From the NCBI GenBank assembly GCA_016296655.1, contig JAEDIW010000005.1, positions 6,649-70,648 on the forward strand: a stretch of DNA of 64,000 nucleotides, in the 5' to 3' direction. This stretch comes from Treponema sp. (GTDB taxonomy: Bacteria > Spirochaetota > Spirochaetia > Treponematales > Treponemataceae). Numbering within the stretch: the stretch's first letter is position 1; each line of letters opens with the position of its first letter. The notes below the pieces were generated by a model, which was given only the letters and a program-made list of their open reading frames with translations, was not told the DNA's origin and did no database searches. Positions 32,762 through 41,315 of this stretch are shown here, one piece after another. A program made the position numbers and the translations under genes.

Positions 32762-33721
32762 CTAAGACAATTCTTCAAAAACTCTTTTGAGGGAATTTGA
32801 AACCATATCTTGCAGCGCATGGTCTGTAAAATACGCAAAATGCGGCAGCATCAGGACGTTCGGCATGGAATTAAGAATTGCCATTTCATGACTGCTGACC
32901 ATTTTATTTTTAAAATCCCGGTAATAGATGTTTCGGTCGCCGTCAAAAACGTCAAGCCCTGCCCCACCAATGTGTCCACTTTCCAAAGCCTGAATTAACG
33001 CCTGAGAATCTACAATCGGACCTCTAGACGTATTTATGAGAATTGCATTTTTTTTCATTTTTGCAAGTTTTTCACTGTCGATAAAATGAAAAGTTTCTTT
33101 TGATGAGGCTATATGGATGCTTAAAATATCACTTTCTGCAAGAAGTTTTTCAAGAGGACAGAACTCAGCCAGTCCTTCAAGTTCTTTTTTTTCAGAACGG
33201 TTCCAGTACAGGATTTTACAGCCAAAACCTGACAGATGTTTGATAACTGTTGAGCCAATATTGCCAGCTCCAAGGATGCCGACTGTCATGTCAGGCAGTT
33301 CCCGCCCCCTGAAAGCCTGCGGCGTATAATCCTGCGCTGTGTAACGCTGCATAATCGGTTTGATGTGGCGCAAAACCATAAGCATCATCATTATGGCATA
33401 GTCAGCAACGCTTGCAGGAGAATACGAAATGTTCATAACTTTTATTCCGATTTTTTCTGCATAGGCCTTGTTCATGTGTTCCATTCCTATGCACCTTGTC
33501 ATACCGATTTTTACCCCTTTTTTCTTAAGAGCATCCCACATTTCTTCTGTAATTACGGTATCAGAAAGCACATTCACTACATCGAAATTCGGAAATTCAA
33601 GGATTTTCTGAAGACTTGGTTTTTCTTCAAGGCAGGTCAAATCAATGTTGTATTGATCTTTATATTGTTCAAAAACTGGCAGTTCTTCTTTTTCAACTGC
33701 AAAAGCAATCATTTTTATCAT
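32762..33721 (-). CDS. D-isomer-specific 2-hydroxyacid dehydrogenase (LdhA/VanH-like)
   Basis: 319 residues from the ATG at 33721, preceded by AGGAAA; the longer frame to 33775 has no signal. Reduces a 2-keto acid to the D-hydroxy acid with NADH. The Rossmann motif is GILGAGNIGSTVIKHL (about 145-160). Catalytic residues fall in NTSRGPIVD (arginine) and LPHFAYFT (histidine), with the GLDVFDGDRNIYYRDF segment between, which is typical of the fermentative D-lactate dehydrogenase branch. In a fermenting treponeme a role in D-lactate formation is plausible but unproven. No operon partners; both flanks are noncoding. Confidence 0.88.
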   Translation of the reverse strand: MIKMIAFAVEKEELPVFEQYKDQYNIDLTCLEEKPSLQKILEFPNFDVVNVLSDTVITEEMWDALKKKGVKIGMTRCIGMEHMNKAYAEKIGIKVMNISYSPASVADYAIMMMLMVLRHIKPIMQRYTAQDYTPQAFRGRELPDMTVGILGAGNIGSTVIKHLSGFGCKILYWNRSEKKELEGLAEFCPLEKLLAESDILSIHIASSKETFHFIDSEKLAKMKKNAILINTSRGPIVDSQALIQALESGHIGGAGLDVFDGDRNIYYRDFKNKMVSSHEMAILNSMPNVLMLPHFAYFTDHALQDMVSNSLKRVFEELS

Positions 33722-34229
33722 GTCATTTTCCTGTAACAACAAAACAAAATAGTAGCAAAAACACCCTGTGTGCATTGTATTGCATAGCAGCCAAGTTTAT
33801 CCATAGTTTTTTCACAACTTCAGCATAAAAAGGGAGAAATATTTTTATCTGGGCGTACCCCTTCGCTCACTTTCGTTCGCTTCGGGTCGGGCTATCCGCG
33901 GTTACGCACTCACGTGCTACATTCGCCGTCCTGCTGTTACTTTCCGAGTTTGCGTTACAAACTTGCGCAAATATTCTCTGCGAGTTTTCGTAAAAAACTC
34001 TGTAAAGTCAGCTTGCTGGCCGTCGAACGGCTTCGCCGCCGCTACTATCCCTTACGCTTCCCCATGCTGCTGCATAAACTTTCACCCCTCTGCAAAGTGA
34101 TTTATCACAGTAAATGGCTAACAGAAATTTACACCATTTTTTCTATAACTTAAGTTAACACTGAATGTAGCTAAATTGCCGTAAGCCAATGACTTACGGC
34201 AATTTGACGGGAAGTGCTGAGTAATCGCT
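33722..34229. other. 508-bp noncoding region with a G+C-rich patch
   Basis: From about 33841 to 34080 the G+C content is about 52% by hand count, far above the surroundings. It has phrases such as CCCCTTCGCTCACTTTCG and GGCTTCGCCGCCGCTAC. A 79-codon frame crosses it, but its Cys/Arg/Leu-heavy translation and lack of a Shine-Dalgarno make it a chance frame. The segment shares the GAGTTTGCG style of motif with the patches at 32.6 and 40.3 kb. The last part contains a strong hairpin (listed separately). Confidence 0.5.
34173..34205. terminator. Perfect 13-bp hairpin after the kinase-like gene
   Basis: AAATTGCCGTAAG and CTTACGGCAATTT pair perfectly over a 7-base loop, 25 bp beyond the stop of the gene at 34230. 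There is no U tract outside the stem on either strand, only the A/U-rich base of the stem, so it may be a terminator or a 3'-end stabilising hairpin. Confidence 0.55.
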
Positions 34230-34853
34230 TCAACTGTTAATCAGAACATCCTTAAAACGTTGTTTGACCAAAAGTTCAAGAGCAGAAACGGTTCCATCTA
34301 TTCCGACTGTTGAGCTGTTAATCATAAAATCCATAACTTCTGCACTCATGCAGTCATAGCCGGCATAAAGTTTGTGGTATGCACTTCTTGCTCTGTCAAC
34401 ATCTCGGCACATTTTCAAGGCATCGTTTTCCTGCATATTTAAAAACTGAATACAGTTTTTTACGCGTTCTTCAAACGATGCATAAATATAGATTCGCAAA
34501 AGATTCGCACAGTCTCTGGCAATGTAGTCAGCACATCGGCCTACAAGAATGCATGAACCTTTATCAATAAAATCCATGATTACACATCTTTGCACTTCAA
34601 AAATTTTATCCTGAAGTTCACTTGTATCTTTTCCAAGAGGAAAAAGCATTTTGCCAAACTTTCCAAATTTTGAAGTGGCGGCTTCCTCTTCTTTACTGAC
34701 AACGCTTAGAGGAAGGTTCATGCGCTTTGCAACTTCTTCTACAATGTCGCGGTCAAAATAATTTATTCCAAGTTTTTCAGCAAGTTTTTTTGCAATAGGC
34801 CGCCCCATGCTTCCAAACTGCCGTCCTACTGTAATCACAAATTTTTCCATCAT
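34230..34853 (-). CDS. Cytidylate kinase-like family protein
   Basis: 207 residues of the Cytidylate_kin2/AAA_26 type. The family opening is FVITVGRQFGSMGRPIAKKLAEKLGINYFDRDIVEEVAKR, where GRQFGSMGR replaces a standard P-loop. ILVGRCADYIARD and LLRIYIYASFEERVKNCI follow the pattern. Members are often found fused to, or next to, transport or regulatory genes, and no substrate has been settled for them. It is the last gene of the amino acid transporter-deacylase run, about 108 bp after the M20 gene. A true CMP kinase candidate is encoded elsewhere (57917-58480). Confidence 0.82.
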   Translation of the reverse strand: MMEKFVITVGRQFGSMGRPIAKKLAEKLGINYFDRDIVEEVAKRMNLPLSVVSKEEEAATSKFGKFGKMLFPLGKDTSELQDKIFEVQRCVIMDFIDKGSCILVGRCADYIARDCANLLRIYIYASFEERVKNCIQFLNMQENDALKMCRDVDRARSAYHKLYAGYDCMSAEVMDFMINSSTVGIDGTVSALELLVKQRFKDVLINS

Positions 34854-34961
34854 ATACAGTGTTCTCCCAAATGCTTATTTTTTTCAGACTACATGAATAA
34901 TTCCAAAGTAATTTGTCCGCAAGCCTTAGTTTCCGAACTGATTTATTACATCCTTTTAAAA

Positions 34962-36224
34962 TCATGCAAAATCATGCACAAAAGAAATAAAATCTTTAAA
35001 TGACGGACGAACTTTCTTAAAACCAGACAAATCCGGAGGATTTTCAAGAAAGTTTACAGCATAGCTTAAAGCGGCAGCTGTTCCGTACACCAGGGCTTTT
35101 TCGTCTAAATCAAACTTCGGCGTATGATGATTTTCTCCAGAACCAATTTTTTCATTTTTTATACCGACAAAACAATAAACTGACGGATAAAAATTTGAAA
35201 GATAGTTGAAAGTTTCGCTGGCCATCCAAGGTTCAGCATCGTAAAGCACCTCTTTTCCCAGATTTTTTATAATGTTTTCCTTTGCAAACTCTGCACAGGT
35301 TGAATAATTAACAACAGGAAGCAGGTACTGGTCTGGACTGATTTTAAACTTACAGTCACAGACTGAACATGCACTTTCCAGATATTTTTTTATTTGAAAA
35401 AATGCCCTTCTGCCATCTTCAGCTTCAGAAAATCTTGCAGTTCCACCAAAGTAAAGATGATCTGGTATTACATTACGTGCAGTTCCACATTCTACACGAC
35501 CGATTGACCACGTAAAACGTACATCTGGTGCCGCTAATTTCATACGCATCTGATTCATGCTGTTGTAGAAAAGGTTGAATGCATCCAAGGTGCTGCATCC
35601 CAAGTCAGGCCTTGACCCATGCCCGTTTTTACCGAAAATTTCAACTTCAAAAGCAAGCAGACCATGCATGGCAATTCCGTCATTGCAGGCAACAGTTCCT
35701 GAAGGCATATCCCAGCGAACATGGTTTCCATAGCATGCATCAATTTTTATCTGTTTTTCTTCTATATATTTGCAGATTTGTTCGACTTCAAGAGTTATTT
35801 CTTCACTTTCCTCAAACATAAGAATTACAGACCCTGCAAGATTCTGTTCCCTCTGCTTCAAAAGTTTTGCTGTAACCAGAAGCATAGCCATGTGTCCGTC
35901 ATGTCCGCAGGCATGGCTTACACCTTTTACATTGGAAACGCACAGTTTTTTGCCGGCTAGATTTTCAGAATCTTCCTGAATTGGAAGAGCATCTGTATCC
36001 GAACGCAGCAATAAAGTTTTGCCATCTTTTGCTCCGTCAATAAATCCAAGTACACCTCCGTGTTCTATACGGACATGCCTGACTGCAATTTTATCCAGTT
36101 CGTTTTCTATAAATTCAAGAGTTTTTATCTGTTCAGCTGGACCGCACTCAGGATTTTCATGAAAATGCCGTCTAAGCCTTACAAGTTCATCAAATTCTTC
36201 ATTTACCTCTGCAAAATAGTCCAT
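34962..36224 (-). CDS. M20 family metallo-amidohydrolase (N-acyl amino acid / peptide deacylase)
   Basis: 420 residues. Zinc ligand regions are ACGHDGHMAML (about 107-117), the EESEE acid cluster (about 145), the NHVRWDMPSG segment and NHHTPKFDLDE near the C-terminus, a layout of the HipO/AmaA/IAA-amidohydrolase branch. The first part, RRHFHENPECG, is diagnostic. It would release free amino acids from N-acylated ones in the cytoplasm; no signal peptide. It starts 12 bp after the ABC ATPase gene with AGAGG before the ATG, so it belongs to the importer operon, which suggests that the imported solute is deacylated at once. Confidence 0.9.
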   Translation of the reverse strand: MDYFAEVNEEFDELVRLRRHFHENPECGPAEQIKTLEFIENELDKIAVRHVRIEHGGVLGFIDGAKDGKTLLLRSDTDALPIQEDSENLAGKKLCVSNVKGVSHACGHDGHMAMLLVTAKLLKQREQNLAGSVILMFEESEEITLEVEQICKYIEEKQIKIDACYGNHVRWDMPSGTVACNDGIAMHGLLAFEVEIFGKNGHGSRPDLGCSTLDAFNLFYNSMNQMRMKLAAPDVRFTWSIGRVECGTARNVIPDHLYFGGTARFSEAEDGRRAFFQIKKYLESACSVCDCKFKISPDQYLLPVVNYSTCAEFAKENIIKNLGKEVLYDAEPWMASETFNYLSNFYPSVYCFVGIKNEKIGSGENHHTPKFDLDEKALVYGTAAALSYAVNFLENPPDLSGFKKVRPSFKDFISFVHDFA

Positions 36225-36236
36225 TTTCTGCCTCTG

Positions 36237-36980
36237 TTATTTTTCCTTATTGGAAATAGCTTTCAAAAACTGCTTTGTCCGTTCATTCTGCGGGTGATTA
36301 AAAACTTCACTAGGGGAACCCTGTTCTACAACAACACCGCCATCCATAAATACAACTTTGTCGGCAACTTCCCTGGCAAATCCCATTTCATGTGTTACAA
36401 CGGCCATCGTAATTCCAGATTTTGCAACATTTTTCATAACATTCAGGACTTCGCCGACAAGCTCAGGGTCAAGGGCTGCTGTTGGTTCGTCAAAAAGAAT
36501 TGCATGTGGCTGTAATGCCAATGCTCTGGCAATGCCTACCCGCTGCTGCTGACCGCCTGAAAGCTGGCTTGGAAAGTATGAAGCCCTTTCGCTCATGCCG
36601 ACAACCTGCAGATAATGACGGGCAATCTCTTCAGCTTCCTTTTTTTCTTTTTTCTGACAGATTGTAAGTCCTGCCATTACATTTTCTAAAGCCGTCATAT
36701 TTTTGAACAGGTTATAGTTTTGAAAAACCATGGTACTCATTTCTCGGATTTTCTTCAGTTCTGCCTTTGTATAATGTTCACTGTTGATTGAAGCATCGCC
36801 TACAGTAACAATTCCTTTTGTGGGCGGTTCAAGAAAGTTTGTACAACGCAGTAGAGTTGTTTTTCCAGAGCCTGAAGGCCCCAGAATGCATACAACTTCG
36901 CCTGTCTTTATTTCAAAATTGATTCCATTCAATACCTGAAGGTCACCAAAAACCTTGTAAATATTTTCATACTTTATCAT
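36237..36980 (-). CDS. Polar amino acid ABC transporter ATPase (GlnQ type)
   Basis: 247 residues. Walker A GPSGSGKTT (about 33-41), Q-loop MVFQNYNLF, signature LSGGQQQR (about 136-143), Walker B ILFDEPTAALDPE and switch histidine in VVTHEM are all intact. The spacing is that of the amino acid importer (PAAT) subfamily. The start ATG follows GGAGG and overlaps the permease stop by 4 bp, so translation is coupled. Together with the permease and binding protein it makes one importer. Confidence 0.95.
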   Translation of the reverse strand: MIKYENIYKVFGDLQVLNGINFEIKTGEVVCILGPSGSGKTTLLRCTNFLEPPTKGIVTVGDASINSEHYTKAELKKIREMSTMVFQNYNLFKNMTALENVMAGLTICQKKEKKEAEEIARHYLQVVGMSERASYFPSQLSGGQQQRVGIARALALQPHAILFDEPTAALDPELVGEVLNVMKNVAKSGITMAVVTHEMGFAREVADKVVFMDGGVVVEQGSPSEVFNHPQNERTKQFLKAISNKEK

Positions 36981-37669
36981 TTGTGAGAGCCTCCATAATA
37001 CTTGGCACTAAGCTTATGCTCTATTATTTTCTGACCATAACTGAACAACATGTTGAGCAGCCAGTAAAGGATAAGAACCGCAAGATATACTTCTATAAAA
37101 CGGTAAGTTTTGTTGGCAATCATTTTTGCCTTAAGCATCATATCGGTAACGCCTACCATAGAACACAATGAAGAACCTTTAAAACATTCAATAAAGTTAT
37201 TCATAAGAGCTGGAATTGCAAGCCTGAAAGCCTGAGGAAGCACAACATACCTGTATGCCTGAATTGTTGTCATGCCTGTTGTAATGCACGCTTCCATCTG
37301 ACCTGCATCAACAGAAAGGATTGCGCCTCGTATTGTTTCTGCCATATAAGCAGAAAACGAAAGAGCCATACATATTGTAGCCTGAACTTCAAGCGGACAG
37401 TTTTTTATGCCAGGAATATAAGGTAGAATTCCGTAGCAGAACAAAAACAACTGGCACAAAAGTGGTGTTCCTCGGAAAAGAGAAATCCATACTTTCAGCA
37501 CAGACTGAATCACTTTATTTTTGCTCATAAGAAGCAAGGCAAGTATGATTGAAAAAACAAATGCAAGAACAAATGATGACAGGGTAATTACAAGAGTCAT
37601 CCGCATGCACATTGCTATAGGGCCGAAAGAGCCTAAAAAATAGTCCATTCCAAACTGGTACATCGTCAT
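36977..37669 (-). CDS. Polar amino acid ABC transporter permease (HisM/GlnP family)
   Basis: About 230 residues from the ATG at 37669; GGGGG lies just upstream, and a second ATG at 37663 is equally possible. A longer frame (to 37717) lacks a ribosome site. About five membrane segments; the coupling-helix region ACITTGMTTIQAYRYVVLPQAFRLAIPALMN matches the PAAT permease signature. It probably works as a homodimer, because only one permease gene is present. It sits between the binding-protein gene and the ATPase gene. Confidence 0.93.
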   Translation of the reverse strand: MTMYQFGMDYFLGSFGPIAMCMRMTLVITLSSFVLAFVFSIILALLLMSKNKVIQSVLKVWISLFRGTPLLCQLFLFCYGILPYIPGIKNCPLEVQATICMALSFSAYMAETIRGAILSVDAGQMEACITTGMTTIQAYRYVVLPQAFRLAIPALMNNFIECFKGSSLCSMVGVTDMMLKAKMIANKTYRFIEVYLAVLILYWLLNMLFSYGQKIIEHKLSAKYYGGSHK

Positions 37670-37749
37670 TAACCCCCAAAAAACTTGACTAAAAAAACGT
37701 CCGTCAAAAAAAATCATTTGAACAGACGTTTAAAACTGTTCATATCACT

Positions 37750-38679
37750 TTACTGATAACTCTGCCATGCATTGTCGCCTGTTGTAGTTACATAATTTAC
37801 TTCTCCAGCAGGCAGTTTTGTAACATCCTGGCTAAACCATTTCTGAGAAAATTTTGCAAGAGTTCCGTCTTTGTGCATCTGATCAATTAAATCATTAAAG
37901 GCAAGGATAAAATCTTTATTTGATTCTCTTCGTGCCCAACCGTAAACAATTGGCATGTTCTTCCATTTTACATCCTGAATAAACATCATATCTGAATATC
38001 CGGCAAGTTTTACAGCATAAGCTACAGTTGATGTACACTGGAAAGCACCGTCAGCACGTTTCTGGGCAACAGCTGGGAAAACAACAGTTGCTGCATCTAG
38101 GTCAAGTTCCTTTATTACAATTCCCTTAGCCTTCTGTGATTCAATAATTTTTTCCATAACTAAAGTTGCATTTGAACCAGCTTCACCGCAAAGAGTTTTT
38201 CCATTCCAGTAGTTCATATCACCATCTTCTGGAATTCCATCAGCTTTTCGGCCAGCAATTGAATAAGATTCCCATGCATAAGTATTTGTAAACCAGTAAA
38301 GTTTAAGACGGTCTGGATTTACTGTTGTAAGGTTTGCAATAGTATCAATTACGCCATTCTGAACCATTCCCCACAAAGAAGCATACTCAGAAACTGTCCA
38401 TTCAATTTTAATTCCGTAATAGTCGCAGATGTACTTAATCACATCAATATCCATACCTTCCAAGTTAGAAGCATCACCCATAGTCCAGCCAAGCTGAACA
38501 CCGCCAGTACCAACTTTCAAAGTCTTGCCTGCAAGTCCAGCCCATTTTGCCTTCAGCGGATCACTTGTATCAACTGTAACAGCAGGTGCTGACTTAGCAG
38601 ATTCTTCCTTTCCACCGCTTGCAAAAATTCCTGAAATTAAACTCATGGCAACAGCAAAACATACAAATGTCTTTTTCAT
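37750..38679 (-). CDS. Amino acid ABC transporter substrate-binding protein
   Basis: 309 residues from the ATG at 38679, with a purine-rich GGGAGAGAG before it. The signal peptide ends SLISGIFASGGKEE. Where treponemal binding lipoproteins usually have a cysteine there is none, so it looks like a soluble or anchored periplasmic protein. SBP_bac_3 features include GMDIDVIKYICDYYGIKIEWTV and the C-terminal FILAFNDLIDQMHKDGTLAKFSQKWF. First gene of the run binding protein-permease-ATPase-M20 deacylase-kinase-like protein. Confidence 0.92.
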   Translation of the reverse strand: MKKTFVCFAVAMSLISGIFASGGKEESAKSAPAVTVDTSDPLKAKWAGLAGKTLKVGTGGVQLGWTMGDASNLEGMDIDVIKYICDYYGIKIEWTVSEYASLWGMVQNGVIDTIANLTTVNPDRLKLYWFTNTYAWESYSIAGRKADGIPEDGDMNYWNGKTLCGEAGSNATLVMEKIIESQKAKGIVIKELDLDAATVVFPAVAQKRADGAFQCTSTVAYAVKLAGYSDMMFIQDVKWKNMPIVYGWARRESNKDFILAFNDLIDQMHKDGTLAKFSQKWFSQDVTKLPAGEVNYVTTTGDNAWQSYQ

Positions 38680-39037
38680 AACTCTCTCTCCCATAAAAAA
38701 AATCAGCATACTTCAACTGACAGTTTCATTTACGGCCAGTGAACGAACTGCCAGAACTTTTAGAATCTAAACCTCGGCCTGATTTTTCGTGGCCTTTGAA
38801 AAATAAAGCCAAGCCTCAAAAAAAAAGGCGTCAGCCTGCAAACACTGCAAACTGACGCCTTTGTCATTCGTTGTTTTCACGATATTTAAATTATTTTTTT
38901 ATGTCAATACTTTTTTGCCCTTATTTTTATATTTTTATACAAAATTTTAACAATATTTTGCATAATTATTCAAAAAAAATGCGCCAACTTCCAACTTCCA
39001 ACCTTCTCACATATCCACACACCTCACCAGCCACAAT
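38680..39037. other. 358-bp intergenic region before the amino acid importer operon
   Basis: Contains the aminotransferase terminator at 38818-38862 and, nearer the binding-protein gene, the segment GGCCTGATTTTTCGTGGCC at 38777-38793, whose GGCC ends form only a short stem. Part of this must be the importer promoter. No T-box, SAM or other riboswitch core is recognisable, and no frame of note is present. Confidence 0.45.
38818..38862 (-). terminator. Intrinsic terminator downstream of the aminotransferase gene
   Basis: AAAGGCGTCAG and CTGACGCCTTT pair perfectly (11 bp) around a 17-base loop; on the minus strand a run of nine U follows. It lies about 175 bp after the aminotransferase stop. 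Confidence 0.85.
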
Positions 39038-40198
39038 CTACAAACCATAACAGAAACGTTCAATGCGCTCACAACCTTCCTTTATTTTGTCCATTGAAAT
39101 TGCATAAGCCATGCGGACATAGCAGCTTCCCTGCTGAGAGCCAAAATTATCACCAGGAACTACAGCAACATGCGCTTCATCCAGAAGCCTGTCTGCAAAT
39201 TCCTGTGCAGTTAGACCAGTTCCGCTGATATTTGCAAAAATATAAAAAGCACCTTTCGGCTTTATGCATGAAATTCCTTTCATTTTATTCAGTCTTTCGA
39301 ACAGATAATCTCGCCGTGCCTTGTACTCTGGAAGCATTACATTCATGCAGTATGGCATGGCATTTTTGAAAGCCTCAATCGCAGCTCGCTGCCCAATCGT
39401 AGGACTTGACGAATGAATTCCTTCTGTCAGTTTTGTCAAAAGTTCTATAAAATGTTCAGGTCCTGCTCCAAATCCTATTCTGAATCCCGTCATTGCAAAA
39501 GTTTTTGAACAACTGTCAACAATCAACGTCCTTTCCTTCATGCCCGGAATTTGAGCAATACTCGGAACTGCCTCTGAATCAAAAACCAGATGCCTGTAAA
39601 CTTCATCGCTTATCACAAACAAATCCCTTTCTTTCGCAATTTCAGCAATTTCTTCAAGAGTTTCTGCAGAAATTACGCTTCCTGTAGGATTACATGGAGA
39701 ATTAAGCATTATAGCCTTTGTTTTTTCACTGACATTTTTTTTGATTGAATCTGCTGTAATTACAAAATCATCTTTTTCATAAACCTCAACGTTGACAGGT
39801 TTGCCATAGCACATTTTTATCATCTGGCTATAATTCGTAAAATAAGGAGCTGGTACAAGAATTTCATCGTCAGGATTTACAATTGCACGTAAAGTCAAAA
39901 AAAGGCACGACATTCCACCTACAGTAACAATGACATTTTCCCTCGTATATTTTACACCTTCCTGCTTTGAAAGATATTCAGCATAAATGTCCCTCAGTTC
40001 ATTCAAGCCAGCCCCTGGTGCATAATGAGTTTCCTTCCTGTCCAAAGCAGCTTTTGCAGCATCTATTACACAGTCAGCAGGTGCAAAATCAGGATCTCCA
40101 ACTGAAAAGGAAATTACATCATCAATTTTTGAAGCCCTGACCATCATATCCCTGATAGAAGATGCAGGTATCATTTCTACAGAATCAGAATATTTCAT
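39038..40198 (-). CDS. PLP-dependent class I/II aminotransferase (aspartate aminotransferase type)
   Basis: 386 residues from the ATG at 40198, which has GGAGG; the longer frame to 40252 enters the noncoding patch. Transfers amino groups between amino and keto acids. SFSVGDPDFAPADCV opens the fold; NSPCNPTGSV, SDEVYRHLVFD and the PLP lysine in SCSKTFAMTGFRIGFGAG are canonical for subgroup I-gamma. Closest general type is bacterial AspC/PatA; substrate range cannot be read. It is one gene with its own terminator and lies upstream of the amino acid importer operon, which may be a functional association. Confidence 0.92.
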   Translation of the reverse strand: MKYSDSVEMIPASSIRDMMVRASKIDDVISFSVGDPDFAPADCVIDAAKAALDRKETHYAPGAGLNELRDIYAEYLSKQEGVKYTRENVIVTVGGMSCLFLTLRAIVNPDDEILVPAPYFTNYSQMIKMCYGKPVNVEVYEKDDFVITADSIKKNVSEKTKAIMLNSPCNPTGSVISAETLEEIAEIAKERDLFVISDEVYRHLVFDSEAVPSIAQIPGMKERTLIVDSCSKTFAMTGFRIGFGAGPEHFIELLTKLTEGIHSSSPTIGQRAAIEAFKNAMPYCMNVMLPEYKARRDYLFERLNKMKGISCIKPKGAFYIFANISGTGLTAQEFADRLLDEAHVAVVPGDNFGSQQGSCYVRMAYAISMDKIKEGCERIERFCYGL

Positions 40199-40369
40199 AA
40201 AATAACCTCCACAGTCAGCCATTTTTTTAAGCTCTTTTTCTTTTTTTTTCATTTTTGGGCGGCTTTTTGTTGGTAACCAACAAAAACCAGGCTTTCCGCA
40301 CTTCGCCGTCTAAAAGCGAGTTTGCCTTCAGTCAAACTCGCAGCGGCTCATCCTTCGCAAAGCTCAGGA
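40199..40369. other. Intergenic patch with a near-perfect palindrome and shared motif
   Basis: Between the TSUP exporter stop and the aminotransferase start. It contains an 11-bp palindrome around one base at 40264-40286 and a second inverted pair, GCGAGTTTG (40316-40324) with CAAACTCGC (40333-40341). It is richer in G+C than its flanks and shares a 13-bp word with 32.6 kb. A 67-codon frame crosses it but is not credible. Confidence 0.5.
40264..40286. repeat. Palindrome, 11-bp arms around one base
   Basis: TTTTTGTTGGT, one A, then ACCAACAAAAA. The arms are exactly complementary. It does not lead into a U tract, so it is not a standard terminator. Confidence 0.8.
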
Positions 40370-41170
40370 CTAAAGGTGCTTCAATCCTTGCCGCAGACAC
40401 TGAGTTACAAGTCTTAAAAACAGCAGGAGCAAAACTACTGCAAAAACCGGCTTTATAAATCTTGCTCCCTTTTTCAGCGCCAGGCCAGAGCCTAGACAGC
40501 TACCTCCAATATATCCAGCTGTAACCCACAAAACCACAGGCCAGTAAACCAAACCTTCCAAAGCAAACGTAACAGTCGTTCCAATGCTTGAAAAGACAGC
40601 CATCACCCTGCTGTTTCCGCTGGCCGTTACCAAATCAAGTTTATTTAACAGGACAAAGCCAAAAATCATAAAAGTTCCGGCCCCTGCCCCATAAAAACCT
40701 TCATAAACACCCATTAAAAAACCAAAAACAACTGCAAATACCATTTTTGCAGTCATAGAAAGCATTTCAACATTATTTTCATCGCCAATATTTTTTTTTG
40801 CAAAAATAACAATGGCAGCAACTGGCAGAATCACAATCATAATATATTGCAAATATTTTTCAGGAATCATTATATTCAGCTTTGAACCAAAATAACTTCC
40901 TGCCAGGCTCAAAACACCGGCTACAAGTGCCGTCTGCCAGTAAATTTTCTTATTTTTCGAATAACGGATTACAGAAGCAGTTGCTCCTGCAACGGTAGAA
41001 GCCATATTAGTTCCTGCAATCATGTGAACTGGAAAACCCGTCAGCATAAAAACCGGCAAAGTCAAAAGCCCTCCACCTCCTGCAGCAGCATCAATTATTC
41101 CTGCAACAAAAAAAGTTAAGACAAGAAGGATAAACCCCGAAAAACTTAATGTAAACAAACCACTCTCCAT
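40370..41170 (-). CDS. TSUP (TauE/SafE) family sulphite/organic acid exporter
   Basis: 266 residues with about eight hydrophobic segments. The duplicated family motif is visible: DAAAGGGGLLTLPVFMLTGFP in the first half and GFYGAGAGTFMIFGFVLLNKLDLVTASGNSRV in the second. TSUP proteins move sulphite, sulphoacetate, thiosulphate or other anions across the inner membrane. No sulphur metabolism genes are adjacent apart from the fused ABC system at 12.7 kb, so the substrate is open. The start is the first ATG; its ribosome site is weak. Confidence 0.88.
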   Translation of the reverse strand: MESGLFTLSFSGFILLVLTFFVAGIIDAAAGGGGLLTLPVFMLTGFPVHMIAGTNMASTVAGATASVIRYSKNKKIYWQTALVAGVLSLAGSYFGSKLNIMIPEKYLQYIMIVILPVAAIVIFAKKNIGDENNVEMLSMTAKMVFAVVFGFLMGVYEGFYGAGAGTFMIFGFVLLNKLDLVTASGNSRVMAVFSSIGTTVTFALEGLVYWPVVLWVTAGYIGGSCLGSGLALKKGARFIKPVFAVVLLLLFLRLVTQCLRQGLKHL

Positions 41171-41201
41171 GTTTTACAATCGTATTTTTTAAACATAAAA
41201 A

Positions 41202-41233
41202 AAGCCACATTCCCTAAAAAGAAAATGTGGCTT
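41202..41233 (-). terminator. Intrinsic terminator of the rpsF-dnaB operon
   Basis: AAGCCACATT and AATGTGGCTT pair perfectly over a 12-base loop; on the minus strand seven U follow. It lies about 80 bp after the dnaB stop. Confidence 0.85.
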
Positions 41234-41315
41234 CATTACCTTGTTCCATTGAACTTAAAATTCAGTCTTTAGTCAATGGATTTTATAAAAAAACTTACAG
41301 CATTATTTTTATAAA

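Noticed and set aside
33914..34153. 79-codon frame in the G+C-rich patch
   Set aside because: No Shine-Dalgarno and an implausible Leu/Arg/Ser/Cys composition. The patch looks noncoding.
36060..36515. 151-codon plus-strand frame across the M20 and ABC ATPase genes
   Set aside because: It is antisense to conserved catalytic motifs and is rich in Phe and Tyr, as expected of a shadow frame.
40255..40458. 67-codon frame beginning in the palindrome-containing intergenic patch
   Set aside because: It runs antisense into the TSUP gene, and its first half covers the inverted repeats.
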